Shown: in pieces, positions 42,709-51,405 of the stretch
Numbering within the stretch: position 1 is the stretch's first letter
Layout of the letters: the number at the start of each line of letters is the position of its first letter
Assembly: GCF_013032455.1 (NCBI RefSeq)
Contig: NZ_WQCF01000001.1
Location: 558,001-622,000, forward strand
DNA: 64,000 nucleotides
Source of the DNA: Ruegeria atlantica
GTDB taxonomy: Bacteria > Pseudomonadota > Alphaproteobacteria > Rhodobacterales > Rhodobacteraceae
Direction: 5' to 3'
Translations under genes and position numbers: made by a program
The notes under the pieces: model-generated
Database searches by the model: none
What the model saw: only the letters and a program-made list of their open reading frames with translations
Told to the model about the DNA's origin: nothing

Positions 42709-44352
42709 ATGGCGCGTTTTATTTTCATCACTGGTGGTGTGGTTTCGTCCTTGGGCAAAGGACTGGCTTCGGCGGCTTTGGGCGCTTTGTTGCAGGCCCG
42801 GGGATATTCGGTGCGTCTGCGCAAGCTGGACCCCTATCTGAACGTCGATCCCGGCACCATGTCGCCATTCGAACATGGCGAGGTTTTCGTGACCGATGAC
42901 GGGGCCGAAACCGATCTGGACCTTGGCCACTATGAACGATTCACTGGGGTTGCTGCGCGCAAGACCGACTCGGTCAGCTCGGGGCGGATTTACTCCAATG
43001 TGTTGGAAAAGGAACGCCGCGGCGATTACCTAGGCAAGACTATTCAGGTGATCCCGCACGTCACCAACGAGATCAAGGATTTCATCGCCATTGGTGAAGA
43101 TGAGGTCGATTTCATGCTGTGTGAGATCGGCGGCACCGTGGGCGACATCGAAGGACTGCCCTTCTTTGAAGCCATCCGTCAATTTAGCCAGGACAAACCG
43201 CGCGGCCAGTGTATTTTCATGCATCTGACGCTGCTGCCCTACATCAAGGCGTCAGGCGAGCTGAAAACCAAACCGACCCAGCACTCGGTGAAAGAGCTGC
43301 GGTCGATCGGTCTGGCCCCCGATATTCTGGTCTGCCGCTCCGAAGGGCCGATTCCAAAGAAAGAACGCGAGAAGCTGGCCCTGTTCTGCAACGTGCGCCC
43401 AGACAGTGTGATCGCTGCACAGGATCTGAGCACCATCTACGACGCCCCTCTGGCCTATCACAAAGAAGGTCTGGATCAGGCGGTTCTGGACGCGTTTCAG
43501 ATCAGCCCAGCCCCGAAACCGGATCTGGCAAAATGGGAAGACGTCAGCGACCGCATCCACAACGCCGAGGGCGAAGTGAAGGTTGCCATCGTCGGCAAAT
43601 ACACCCAGCTGGAAGACGCCTATAAGTCGATCGCCGAGGCGCTGACCCATGGCGGCATGGCCAACCGGGTCAAGGTCAAGGTTGAGTGGGTCGATGCCGA
43701 GGTATTCGACACCGAAGACGCAGCGCCGCACCTTGAGGGATTCCATGCGATCCTTGTCCCCGGTGGGTTTGGCGAGCGTGGCACTGAAGGCAAGATCAAA
43801 GCGGCTCAATATGCGCGCGAACACAAAGTGCCCTATTTGGGCATCTGTCTGGGCATGCAGATGGCGGTCATCGAAGCCGCACGGAACGCGGCGGGCATTG
43901 CCGAAGCCGGGTCTGAAGAATTCGACCACGAAGCCGGGAAGCGGCGTTTTGAACCTGTGGTTTACCACCTGAAAGAATGGGTTCAGGGCAACCACAAGGT
44001 TGAACGCAAAGTCGGCGACGACAAGGGCGGCACCATGCGTCTGGGTGCCTATAACGCGGTTCTGGCCGAGGGCTCGAAAGTGGCCGAGGTCTATGGTGGA
44101 ACCCAGATCGAAGAACGCCACCGTCACCGTTATGAGGTGGACATCAAGTATCGTGAAAAGCTGGAAAAAGCGGGTCTGAACTTCTCGGGCATGTCACCAG
44201 ATGGCCGTCTGCCGGAAATCGTCGAATGGTCGGATCACCCGTGGTTCATCGGTGTGCAGTACCACCCGGAACTCAAGTCCAAACCGTTTGATCCGCACCC
44301 GCTGTTCCGCGACTTCGTGCGCGCGGCCAAGGACAGCTCGCGACTGGTCTGA
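42709..44352 (+). CDS. pyrG: CTP synthase
   Basis: Makes CTP from UTP, ATP and glutamine. 547 residues: N-terminal synthetase domain beginning [18 protein letters not shown] (P-loop-like) with [19 protein letters not shown], and C-terminal class I glutaminase domain (about 290-545) with nucleophile Cys380 in YLGICLGMQ and the His/Glu pair in GVQYHPEL. The in-frame stretch upstream (from 42640) is not conserved. A 5' leader with a stem that covers the ribosome-binding region suggests translational control; a strong terminator follows. Confidence 0.96.
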   Translation: MARFIFITGGVVSSLGKGLASAALGALLQARGYSVRLRKLDPYLNVDPGTMSPFEHGEVFVTDDGAETDLDLGHYERFTGVAARKTDSVSSGRIYSNVLEKERRGDYLGKTIQVIPHVTNEIKDFIAIGEDEVDFMLCEIGGTVGDIEGLPFFEAIRQFSQDKPRGQCIFMHLTLLPYIKASGELKTKPTQHSVKELRSIGLAPDILVCRSEGPIPKKEREKLALFCNVRPDSVIAAQDLSTIYDAPLAYHKEGLDQAVLDAFQISPAPKPDLAKWEDVSDRIHNAEGEVKVAIVGKYTQLEDAYKSIAEALTHGGMANRVKVKVEWVDAEVFDTEDAAPHLEGFHAILVPGGFGERGTEGKIKAAQYAREHKVPYLGICLGMQMAVIEAARNAAGIAEAGSEEFDHEAGKRRFEPVVYHLKEWVQGNHKVERKVGDDKGGTMRLGAYNAVLAEGSKVAEVYGGTQIEERHRHRYEVDIKYREKLEKAGLNFSGMSPDGRLPEIVEWSDHPWFIGVQYHPELKSKPFDPHPLFRDFVRAAKDSSRLV

Positions 44353-44379
44353 CGGCAGATCAGTCACTGCATTGTGACG

Positions 44380-44414
44380 GCGGGCGCGAAAAAACCTGTA
44401 CGCGCCCGCTGTTT
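44380..44414 (+). terminator. Terminator after pyrG
   Basis: Perfect 9-bp stem GCGGGCGCG (44380-44388) / CGCGCCCGC (44401-44409), followed by TGTTT. Separates pyrG from the next gene. Confidence 0.8.
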
Positions 44415-44454
44415 CCACGGTTAACTGTCCTCGACCCAGCGACAGGAGACCGAC

Positions 44455-45228
44455 ATGTCCAACCAAATCACCAAAGCTGAAAGTTTTGCAGCCCTGCACA
44501 AGAAGGGCGATCCGGTTATTCTGTACAATATCTGGGATGCAGGCAGCGCCGTCGCTGTAGGTGATGCAGGGGCCAAGGCAATTGCGACGGGCAGTGCTCC
44601 GGTGGCGATGGCACAGGGATTCGGGGATGGTCAGAACATCCCAATGGATGCGGCGCTGGACAATGCCCGCCGGATCGTCGCAGCGGTTGATCTTCCGGTG
44701 ACGCTGGATTTCGAAGGGGCCTATGCCGAGGATGTGCTGGGTGTTGCGACCAACGCGCAACGCGCGCTTGAGACAGGCGTGATCGGTTTCAATTTCGAAG
44801 ACCAGATCGTTGGCACCAGCGACTTGTATGACATTGAAACGCAAGAGGCTCGGGTCCGGGCCATGCGCGAAGGCTGCGATGCGGCAGGTATCCCGGCCTT
44901 TATCAACGCCCGCACGGACATCTTTTTGAAGGCCAAACCTGAAACCCATGACGACACGATGTTGGACGAGGCGATTGCCCGGGCCCAAGCCTATGCCGAT
45001 GCCGGGGCAAGCGGGTTCTTTGCACCGGGCCTTAAGAACGAAGGCCTGATTGCCCGCCTGTGCGAATCGACCGATCTGCCGGTCAACATCATTGCCCTGC
45101 CCGGCACCCCGGATACAAAAACGCTGGCGCGTTTGGGCGTGGCGCGCATTAGCTATGGCCCGGTCCCCTATCGGCAGATGCTTGGATGGCTGCAGGAGCA
45201 GGCAAAACAGGTGTTTCAAACGGATTGA
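44455..45228 (+). CDS. Isocitrate lyase/PEP mutase superfamily protein
   Basis: 257-residue TIM-barrel protein. Family features: ILYNIWDAGSAVAV at the N-terminus, DFEGAYAED metal-binding region, GFNFEDQI and INARTDIF. The KKCGH-type lid motif with the catalytic cysteine of isocitrate and methylisocitrate lyases is absent, so it is closer to the small uncharacterised or oxaloacetate-decarboxylase-like members. Shine-Dalgarno AGGAGA before ATG. Stands alone behind the pyrG terminator. Confidence 0.85.
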   Translation: MSNQITKAESFAALHKKGDPVILYNIWDAGSAVAVGDAGAKAIATGSAPVAMAQGFGDGQNIPMDAALDNARRIVAAVDLPVTLDFEGAYAEDVLGVATNAQRALETGVIGFNFEDQIVGTSDLYDIETQEARVRAMREGCDAAGIPAFINARTDIFLKAKPETHDDTMLDEAIARAQAYADAGASGFFAPGLKNEGLIARLCESTDLPVNIIALPGTPDTKTLARLGVARISYGPVPYRQMLGWLQEQAKQVFQTD

Positions 45229-45350
45229 ACCAAGTGCGAATGGATCACGCTCAGCGTGTTTTCGCCTCGTCTGGCGGTCATTCGAACATTCAATGTAATG
45301 ACGGGTAGTCCGCGCTTGGCGGCCCTCAAATAATGAAATATCCTCGCACT

Positions 45351-45800
45351 ATGTTGAAGAAATTCTTTCAGGCTTTTCGCCCGCCACAAACCGACAACCT
45401 GCCCGACCCAGATGCCGAACTGGCCTTGGGCGCGCTCATGGTGCGCGTGGCGCAGGCAGATCGGGACTACAAGCTGGAAGAAATCAGCTTGATCGACCGC
45501 ATCCTTGCACGGCTCTATCAGCACAACGCGATAGAGGCCGCCAAAGTACGGGCCACATGTGAAAAGCTGCACGCCGCAGCGCCTGATACCGACACGTTTG
45601 GCAAGCTGATCCGCGAGACCACCGATTTGCACGAACGTTTGGCAGCTTTGGACGCCCTGTGGGAGGTCGTCTTGGCCGATGGCAACTCGGACGAAGGTGA
45701 GATCAACATCGTGGAAGAGGCGCGCATCGCGATGGGCCTCAGCTTCAACGACAGCCAGGCCGCCCGTGAGCGCGTGCAAAGGAGCTTGGAAGAGCGATAG
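45351..45800 (+). CDS. TerB family protein (copy 1)
   Basis: 149-residue helical protein of the tellurite-resistance TerB superfamily. Core: LALGALMVRVAQADRDYKLEE and DALWEVVLADGNSDEGEINI, the two acidic, metal-binding-like helical hairpins. I start at MLKKFFQAF rather than six codons upstream, because the second copy downstream then aligns from residue one with the same 29-residue lead. Followed 20 bp later by that paralogue. Roles of stand-alone TerB proteins are unclear, with envelope-stress and tellurite links by family. Confidence 0.85.
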   Translation: MLKKFFQAFRPPQTDNLPDPDAELALGALMVRVAQADRDYKLEEISLIDRILARLYQHNAIEAAKVRATCEKLHAAAPDTDTFGKLIRETTDLHERLAALDALWEVVLADGNSDEGEINIVEEARIAMGLSFNDSQAARERVQRSLEER

Positions 45801-45820
45801 CCCCCATCTATATCTAAGCC

Positions 45821-46258
45821 ATGTTTAGTGATTTCCTGTCCCGGCTCACGCAGCCTGCGCCCGACCCTTTGGCCGAAGATGACGCTCGCCTGGCCTTGAC
45901 GGCCTTGTTGGTGCGTATTGCCCGATCCGACAACGATTACGCCGACAGCGAGATGGCCCGAATCGACAAAATTTCGGCCCAACGCTATGGCCTGTCTCCG
46001 TTCGAGGCCGCAGCCCTGCGCGCCCGGGCCGAGGATCTTGAAGCCGAAGCCCCCGACACTGTGCGTTTCACCCGCGCGATCAAAGAGGCTGTGGCTTATG
46101 ACGACCGCCTAGCCGTGGTGCAGGCGATGTGGTCAGTTGCTTTGGCTGACGGCCACCGTACCGGCGAAGAGGATTCTCTGCTTCGGTTGGTGGTCAGCCT
46201 GCTCGGCGTCAGCGATGTGGACTCTGCGCTGGCTCGACAGAAGGTTGCCAAATCGTGA
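45821..46258 (+). CDS. TerB family protein (copy 2)
   Basis: 145 residues, paralogue of the gene before it: LALTALLVRIARSDNDYADSE and MWSVALADGHRTGEEDSLL are the same two hairpin motifs. The first 29 residues align without gaps to copy 1, so the pair arose by tandem duplication. Its stop overlaps the GTG of the following PhnD-like gene (GTGA), which makes a three-gene translational unit. Confidence 0.86.
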   Translation: MFSDFLSRLTQPAPDPLAEDDARLALTALLVRIARSDNDYADSEMARIDKISAQRYGLSPFEAAALRARAEDLEAEAPDTVRFTRAIKEAVAYDDRLAVVQAMWSVALADGHRTGEEDSLLRLVVSLLGVSDVDSALARQKVAKS

Positions 46259-46980
46259 TTGCGATGCTGGGCATGTACGACATGCCCGCGCTGCAGCCCG
46301 CGAATGATCGCTTTTGGACTTTGATTCGCAAACACTTGGGATTCGGCCCCGATAATCTGACAAGAGATGTCGATTTCTGGGATATCTGGCAAAGCCCGGA
46401 CCTGACCTTTGCCCAGACTTGCGGCATGCCCTACCGCACCCACCTGCGTGGCAAGGTGCAACTTGTCGGCACACCGGACTATGGGTTGGACGGGTGTCCC
46501 CCGGGCTATTACCGCTCTATCTTTGTCGCCCGTCAGGGTGATCCTCGCGACCTCAGCCAGCTCTCGACCGGCACCTTTGCCTTTAACGAGCGCCTGTCCC
46601 AATCTGGCTGGGCGGGTCCAATGATCCACCTTGAAGCGCTCAACCTCAGCCCCAATGCCACTCTGGAGACCGGGGGCCATGCAGTCTCGGCGGATGCCGT
46701 GGCAGAAGGGCGCGCCGATTTTGCCGCGTTGGATGCACTAACATGGGAATTGCTCAAGGAGCATTCCGACCTTGGAAAGTCCCTGCGCGCAGTGGAGGCC
46801 ACTGTCCCTACCCCGGCCCTTCCCTATATCACCAGCAAGAACCAAGACGCGCACGCCATCACATGCGCCATTCGAGCTGCGATCACTGATTTGCAACCGC
46901 GCGACCGTGATTTGCTGCACTTGCGCGGCTTGATCGACATTCCGGCTACGGACTATCTCTCGATCCCCAATCCTGCCTGA
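46255..46980 (+). CDS. PhnD-like phosphate/phosphonate-binding-fold protein without signal peptide
   Basis: 241 residues of the periplasmic-binding type II fold used by phosphate/phosphonate ABC transporters (FAQTCGMPYRTHLRGKVQLV; RGLIDIPATDYLSIP at the end). Unlike true PhnD it lacks any export signal and begins directly with the fold, so it should be cytosolic and may sense or chaperone a small anion. Starts at GTG overlapping the TerB stop, with AGAAGG upstream. No phn permease or ATPase is adjacent. Confidence 0.8.
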   Translation: MIAMLGMYDMPALQPANDRFWTLIRKHLGFGPDNLTRDVDFWDIWQSPDLTFAQTCGMPYRTHLRGKVQLVGTPDYGLDGCPPGYYRSIFVARQGDPRDLSQLSTGTFAFNERLSQSGWAGPMIHLEALNLSPNATLETGGHAVSADAVAEGRADFAALDALTWELLKEHSDLGKSLRAVEATVPTPALPYITSKNQDAHAITCAIRAAITDLQPRDRDLLHLRGLIDIPATDYLSIPNPA

Positions 46981-47132
46981 AACTAGACCGGCCAGCTCTG
47001 TCGCTGATCGATTTGGCCAATACGTATGGTCAATTTGACGGTTTCAGTGCCCGATGGTGTCAATTGCGCATTGCATTGCCCCGAAATTTAAGCCCTATTA
47101 CCGCACCAACACCGATAACACATGGGCCACTC

Positions 47133-47909
47133 GTGACAGATTCCGCACCCGTAATCGAAATCAAGAACCTCCACAAAAGCTTTGGCCAGCTCGAAGTGCT
47201 GAAGGGGGTCGATATTACGGCAAGGCGCGGAGATGTGGTTTCGCTGATTGGATCGTCCGGATCGGGTAAATCCACGCTACTTCGCTGCTGCAACCTACTC
47301 GAGGACAGCCAGCAAGGCGAGATTCTGTTCAAGGGTGAACCGGTGCGCTGGTCGGGGGACATGCACAATCGCCGCCCCGCAGACCCGAAACAAGTCATGC
47401 GCATCCGCACCAACCTGTCGATGGTGTTCCAGCAATTCAATCTGTGGGCCCACATGACCATCCTGCAAAATGTGATGGAGGCACCTGTCACCGTTCTTGG
47501 CCGTGACCCTAAAGAGGTCGAAGACAGCGCCCGTAAGTATCTGGAGAAAGTGGGAATCGGAGACAAGTGTGATGTCTACCCCGCTCAACTGTCCGGTGGC
47601 CAGCAACAACGCGCGGCAATTGCACGTGGCCTTTGCATGGAACCCGAAGCCTTGCTGTTCGATGAACCGACGTCGGCGCTCGACCCTGAGTTGGAGCAGG
47701 AAGTGATCAAGGTAATCAAGGACCTGGCTGCCGAAGGCCGCACCATGATTATCGTGACCCACGACATGAAAATGGCTGCTGACATCTCAAGCCACGTCGT
47801 TTTCCTGCATCAAGGCCTGATTGAGGAAGAAGGTCTGCCGGAAGATATCTTCACCTCCCCCGAATCTGAACGGCTTCGGGGCTTTCTCTCCGCCACAAAG
47901 GCGGCTTAA
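47133..47909 (+). CDS. Basic amino acid ABC importer, ATP-binding subunit
   Basis: 258-residue polar amino acid uptake ATPase (HisP/AotP type). Walker A GSSGSGKST, Q-loop VFQQFNLWAHMT, signature LSGGQQQR and Walker B LLFDEPTSALD are complete. The GTG at 47133 (MTDSAPVIEIKNL) is used; further upstream the frame has no conserved residues. First gene of a four-gene importer: ATPase, binding protein, two permeases. The upstream 152 bp contain TTGGCC and GGTCAA around an ATACGTAT centre that may be an operator. Confidence 0.93.
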   Translation: MTDSAPVIEIKNLHKSFGQLEVLKGVDITARRGDVVSLIGSSGSGKSTLLRCCNLLEDSQQGEILFKGEPVRWSGDMHNRRPADPKQVMRIRTNLSMVFQQFNLWAHMTILQNVMEAPVTVLGRDPKEVEDSARKYLEKVGIGDKCDVYPAQLSGGQQQRAAIARGLCMEPEALLFDEPTSALDPELEQEVIKVIKDLAAEGRTMIIVTHDMKMAADISSHVVFLHQGLIEEEGLPEDIFTSPESERLRGFLSATKAA

Positions 47910-47947
47910 ATTAACTTCAGGACAGAAAACAAACTGGGGAGTATCCA

Positions 47948-48661
47948 ATGAAAAAACTGATTCTGACCACAGCGGCTCTGGCGCTTGGCGCAGGTATGGC
48001 CATGGCGGACACCGTCCGTCTGGGCACCGAAGGCGCCTATGCTCCGTGGAACTTCGTCAACGACGCTGGCGAAATCGACGGTTTCGAGCGCGAACTGGGC
48101 GATGAACTGTGCAAGCGTGCCAACCTGGAATGCGAATGGGTCAAAAATGACTGGGATTCGATCATTCCGAACCTCGTGTCGGGCAACTACGATGCGATTA
48201 TCGCGGGCATGTCGATCACTGACGAGCGTGATGAAGTCATCGACTTCACTCAAAACTACACGCCGCCGGATCCGTCGGCCTATGTCGCGATGTCTGACGG
48301 TGTAGACTTGGCAGGCGGCGTGATTGCAGCACAAACCGGCACCATTCAGGCCGGCTATGTCGCAGATTCCGGCGCAACTCTGGTTGAATTCGCAAGCCCT
48401 GAAGAAACCATCGCAGCCGTTCGTAACGGCGAAGCCGATGCGGTTCTTGCAGACAAGTCGTTCTTGGTGCCCTTCACCGAAGATGGCTCGGGTCTGGTCT
48501 TTGTTGGCGACGAAGTTCCGTTGGGTGGTGGTGTCGGCATGGGCATCCGTGAATCCGATGGTGACCTGAAAGAGACGTTCAACGCAGCTATCCAGTCCAT
48601 GAAGGACGACGGCAGCCTTAACGAGCTGATCACCAAGTGGGAAGTGTCCTCGACCTTCTAA
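47948..48661 (+). CDS. Amino acid ABC importer, periplasmic binding protein (ArgT/HisJ type)
   Basis: 237 residues. Signal peptide in the first 20 residues (LILTTAALALGAGMAMA), then a family 3 solute-binding fold: GTEGAYAPWNFVNDAGEIDG, then NLVSGNYDAIIAGMSITDER, the lysine/arginine/ornithine/histidine-binding signature. Delivers substrate to the following permeases. Shine-Dalgarno GGGGAG. A 9-bp hairpin after the stop likely limits read-through so that binding protein is made in excess. Ligand within the basic group cannot be decided. Confidence 0.92.
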   Translation: MKKLILTTAALALGAGMAMADTVRLGTEGAYAPWNFVNDAGEIDGFERELGDELCKRANLECEWVKNDWDSIIPNLVSGNYDAIIAGMSITDERDEVIDFTQNYTPPDPSAYVAMSDGVDLAGGVIAAQTGTIQAGYVADSGATLVEFASPEETIAAVRNGEADAVLADKSFLVPFTEDGSGLVFVGDEVPLGGGVGMGIRESDGDLKETFNAAIQSMKDDGSLNELITKWEVSSTF

Positions 48662-48674
48662 TTTAATACTCTGC

Positions 48675-48699
48675 GGCGCGCCTGCCCGTAAGGCGCGCC
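48675..48699 (+). terminator. Intra-operon attenuator hairpin
   Basis: GGCGCGCCT (48675-48683) / AGGCGCGCC (48691-48699), perfect 9-bp stem, no T run. Between the binding-protein and permease genes; typical of mRNA stabilising or partial termination elements in importer operons. Confidence 0.65.
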
Positions 48700-48805
48700 T
48701 CATCTGAGCCCTTGCCAGTCAAAGAGGCCCGCCATTTTTTCGTTCTGCACTGATCCCGATACACTCGGCACGTTCCGCTGGTTCTCATGCTATCTGACCA
48801 ACGGT

Positions 48806-49621
48806 GTGCATTGGCTGTTCTACCTGTCCTTCTTCAAGGTCTTGCTGTTGCTTGCGATTACCGCACCGGTGGCATTGGGCTTTGGCTTTTTGGGGGCCAT
48901 GGCAGCCCGGTCGCATTTCCTGCCGCTCACCTTGCTCGGCAAAGGTTACATCGCCATCGTTCGGGGTGTTCCGGATATCGCCTTTTTCATGTTCTTCGTG
49001 ATTGCGCTGGATCAGGCGTTCGAATGGACCCGTCATAAGATTTTATGTCCTGAGTGGACTGACCCGATCCGTCAGGGCAATGACTTCATCGTGTGTCAGG
49101 CGGCCAAGCTACCGCTGGGCAGCTCACCCGAATGGGTGCACGAGACTTACGGCTTCTTTTTGGCCGTCATTACCTTTTCAATCGTTTTCGGCGCTTTTGC
49201 CGCCAACGTTCTGTTCGGCGGCATGCGCGCCGTGCCGCATGCTCAGCTGGAAACGGCCGCAGCCTATGGCATGACCCGCCGCCAGACCTTCTGGCGCATT
49301 CTGGTGCCGCAGATGTGGGTTTATGCCCTACCCGGCCTGTCGAACCTGTGGATGGTGCTGATCAAAGCCACACCGCTGCTGTTCCTGCTGGGTATCGAAG
49401 ACATCGTCTATTGGGCGCGTGAACTGGGAGCGTTCAAGAACCCCAAATTCACCCAATATCCGCATGGCGACTGGCGCATGTGGTACTTCCTTGCCCTGCT
49501 TGTGTTCTATCTGGGCATGACCCGTGTCTCTGAAATTGGCCTTGAGCGGCTGATGCGCCGCCTGTCGCACGGTCAGGCGACATCGGGCGGAGAGCTTCTG
49601 CGCAAGGAGACCACGGCATGA
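48806..49621 (+). CDS. Amino acid ABC importer, permease subunit (HisQ type)
   Basis: Inner-membrane permease of the His/Glu/Gln/Arg/opine family; at least 271 residues with about five helices and the EAA loop ETAAAYGMTRRQTFWRILVP. I list the first canonical in-frame start (GTG), which has no Shine-Dalgarno and cuts off a conserved-looking lead. The frame stays open upstream, and an ATT at 48734 lies 6 nt after AGAGG; starting there adds 24 residues (IFSFCTDPDTLG...) that resemble the N-terminus of homologues as I remember them. Either an AUU start or a sequence error is likely. ATGA overlap with the second permease. Confidence 0.88.
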   Translation: MHWLFYLSFFKVLLLLAITAPVALGFGFLGAMAARSHFLPLTLLGKGYIAIVRGVPDIAFFMFFVIALDQAFEWTRHKILCPEWTDPIRQGNDFIVCQAAKLPLGSSPEWVHETYGFFLAVITFSIVFGAFAANVLFGGMRAVPHAQLETAAAYGMTRRQTFWRILVPQMWVYALPGLSNLWMVLIKATPLLFLLGIEDIVYWARELGAFKNPKFTQYPHGDWRMWYFLALLVFYLGMTRVSEIGLERLMRRLSHGQATSGGELLRKETTA

Positions 49622-50424
49622 GTTGTATTCAGACCATCCAGGACTACGGCCTGCGCTCGATCGGTATTGGCGAACGTCTTCTGCCCCGCAGCGACTTTAC
49701 CCTGTGCGAACAGTTCACCCTGATCGGCTCGGGCATGATTTGGAACGTGTATTTCGGGATCATGGCGCTGGCGACCGGGTTTTTCCTGGCCACTGCACTG
49801 GCCTTGGGCAAAGCGTCCACGAAGAAATGGCTGCGTAAGCCGTCGGAATGGTTCATCTTCCTGTTCCGGGGCTCTCCGCTGTTCATCCAATTCTTCTTTG
49901 CCTACTTCTTCTTCCTGTCGCTAAAGCAGAATTATCCATTCCTCGACGTGCTCACCTCCGCCTGGCTGGGCGCACTGATCGTATTGTTCTGCAATACCGC
50001 GGCCTATTCGGGTGAAATCTTCTATGGCGCGCTGAGGTCGATCCCGAAGGGCGATATCGAGGCTGCAGATGCATATGGCATGACCGGTTGGGCGCGCTTC
50101 CGCCGCATTATCTGGCCGACCATGCTGCGGCTGGCCTGGCCTGCCTATACGAACGAGGCAATCTTCCTGTTCCACGCCACCACGCTTGTGTTCTTCTCGG
50201 CCTTCCCGGTCTGGCAGCAACGGGGCGACGCGCTGTATTACGCGGGCTATTTCGCAGACAAGACCTTCAACCCGTTCATCTCCTACCCGATTCTGGCCTT
50301 CTACTTCATCCTGCTGACCCTGATGGTCATCTGGGGATTCGGTATGGTGAACAAGAGGTTGAACCGGCATCTTCCAGAAGCCAAGCGGACCAAGTTGAAG
50401 CTACGAATGAATCTGGCGCGCTGA
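49618..50424 (+). CDS. Amino acid ABC importer, permease subunit (HisM type)
   Basis: 268-residue second permease of the heteromeric importer. Five helices, the EAA motif EAADAYGMTGWARFRRIIWP and the FLFRGSPLFIQFFF segment typical of HisM/ArtM proteins. Overlaps the first permease by 4 bp (ATGA). Together with the ATPase and binding protein it makes a complete arginine/histidine/lysine/ornithine-class system. Followed by tRNA-His on the other strand. Confidence 0.92.
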   Translation: MSCIQTIQDYGLRSIGIGERLLPRSDFTLCEQFTLIGSGMIWNVYFGIMALATGFFLATALALGKASTKKWLRKPSEWFIFLFRGSPLFIQFFFAYFFFLSLKQNYPFLDVLTSAWLGALIVLFCNTAAYSGEIFYGALRSIPKGDIEAADAYGMTGWARFRRIIWPTMLRLAWPAYTNEAIFLFHATTLVFFSAFPVWQQRGDALYYAGYFADKTFNPFISYPILAFYFILLTLMVIWGFGMVNKRLNRHLPEAKRTKLKLRMNLAR

Positions 50425-50528
50425 ATACGGGCGCGCCAACCGTTGCTTGCACCATTGTCCAATGACATCGAAATCAACAATGAGACCGGGGCCATCTGCC
50501 CGCTGTTCATGAGGATGAATAAGAAGGA

Positions 50529-50605
50529 TGGTACCGCCTCCCTGGCTTGAACAGGGGACCTCTGGATCCACAATCCAGCGCTCTAACCAACTGAGCTAAG
50601 GCGGC
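50529..50605 (-). tRNA. tRNA-His (GUG)
   Basis: Cloverleaf on the minus strand: acceptor GCCGCCT / AGGCGGT, D arm TTAGCTCAGTTGGTTAGAGC, anticodon stem CTGGA-TTGTGGA-TCCAG with anticodon GTG, T arm CCCTG-TTCAAGC-CAGGG, encoded CCA. Position -1 is T rather than G, position 1-72 is G-U and position 73 is A, the non-standard histidine tRNA type of alphaproteobacteria. Confidence 0.96.
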
Positions 50606-50652
50606 ACTTGTGAGGGGCGATGTACCGAACGTGCCCAAGGAATGCAAGAGGA

Positions 50653-51135
50653 TTAAAGCCGAATTTTCCAGCTTTGTTCGACAAGATCGACACCAAAGGA
50701 ATGCACCGGTTTGCTGTCCAGCAACTGCCAACCATTGCGCCGATAAAGCGCGCAGGCTGCCCGATGGCTTTCATGAGTCCAGAGCCGCATTTCAACGAAC
50801 CCTACGCCGCGCGCAAAGCCCATACACGTGTCCAGCATGCCTTTTCCCAACCCCTGCCCCCGCGCCTCTGGCACCAATAGAAAAAGCCGAAGCTTTGCGG
50901 TTCGCTCATCCAGCGCGACGCAGAAGATACTGCCCAGACGTTTCCCACTTCGTTCCGCGATCCAGCCCCTCTCGCACGTCGGATCATGACTGGCGACAAA
51001 ATCATTCAGTATGTCCTGAACCAAAGTACCGAACGAGGCATCAAACCCTTCATCTTGGGCATAGAGCCTGTCGTGCTGCTCAACCAGCCAAGGTACATCT
51101 GTAGCGCGAAAAGGTCTGATCTGAACGTCCTGCAT
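50653..51135 (-). CDS. GNAT family N-acetyltransferase
   Basis: 160-residue acetyl-CoA-dependent acetyltransferase fold. The acetyl-CoA loop is LLVPEARGQGLGKGML, with the preceding strand TAKLRLFL and following LYRRNGWQLLDSK. This resembles acetyltransferases often fused to MarR regulators (DSKPVHSFG motif), but here the domain stands alone. Substrate unknown. Located between tRNA-His and a divergent DUF6324 gene. Confidence 0.88.
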   Translation of the reverse strand: MQDVQIRPFRATDVPWLVEQHDRLYAQDEGFDASFGTLVQDILNDFVASHDPTCERGWIAERSGKRLGSIFCVALDERTAKLRLFLLVPEARGQGLGKGMLDTCMGFARGVGFVEMRLWTHESHRAACALYRRNGWQLLDSKPVHSFGVDLVEQSWKIRL

Positions 51136-51212
51136 ACCTCAATTGACTGCAAAGGCAGCTTGATTCTCAACCCTTTGCGCGCTAGCACGAACGCTCAGTC
51201 CCGGAGGCGAAC

Positions 51213-51401
51213 ATGGGCATCAACACCGAACGCGACATTCAGGCCAACCTGCAGATCGGCCCCACCGATCAAGGCATGATACGGCTGTTCATCGAAGCCG
51301 ATGGCATCGAGATTCCGATGGATTTCGACCCCGAAGAAGCCGAAGAAATCGCGGACGAAATTCGCGCGGCGGCTCAAGCAGCCCGTGCTGTAAAGCGCTG
51401 A
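51213..51401 (+). CDS. DUF6324 family small acidic protein
   Basis: 62 residues; MGINTERDIQANLQIGPTDQ followed by IEIPMDFDPEEAEEIADEI. Conserved small protein of Rhodobacterales with unknown function; no signal or membrane segment. GGAGG lies at a suitable distance before the ATG. It converges with mmcB, the stops being 4 bp apart. Confidence 0.8.
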   Translation: MGINTERDIQANLQIGPTDQGMIRLFIEADGIEIPMDFDPEEAEEIADEIRAAAQAARAVKR

Positions 51402-51405
51402 ACGT

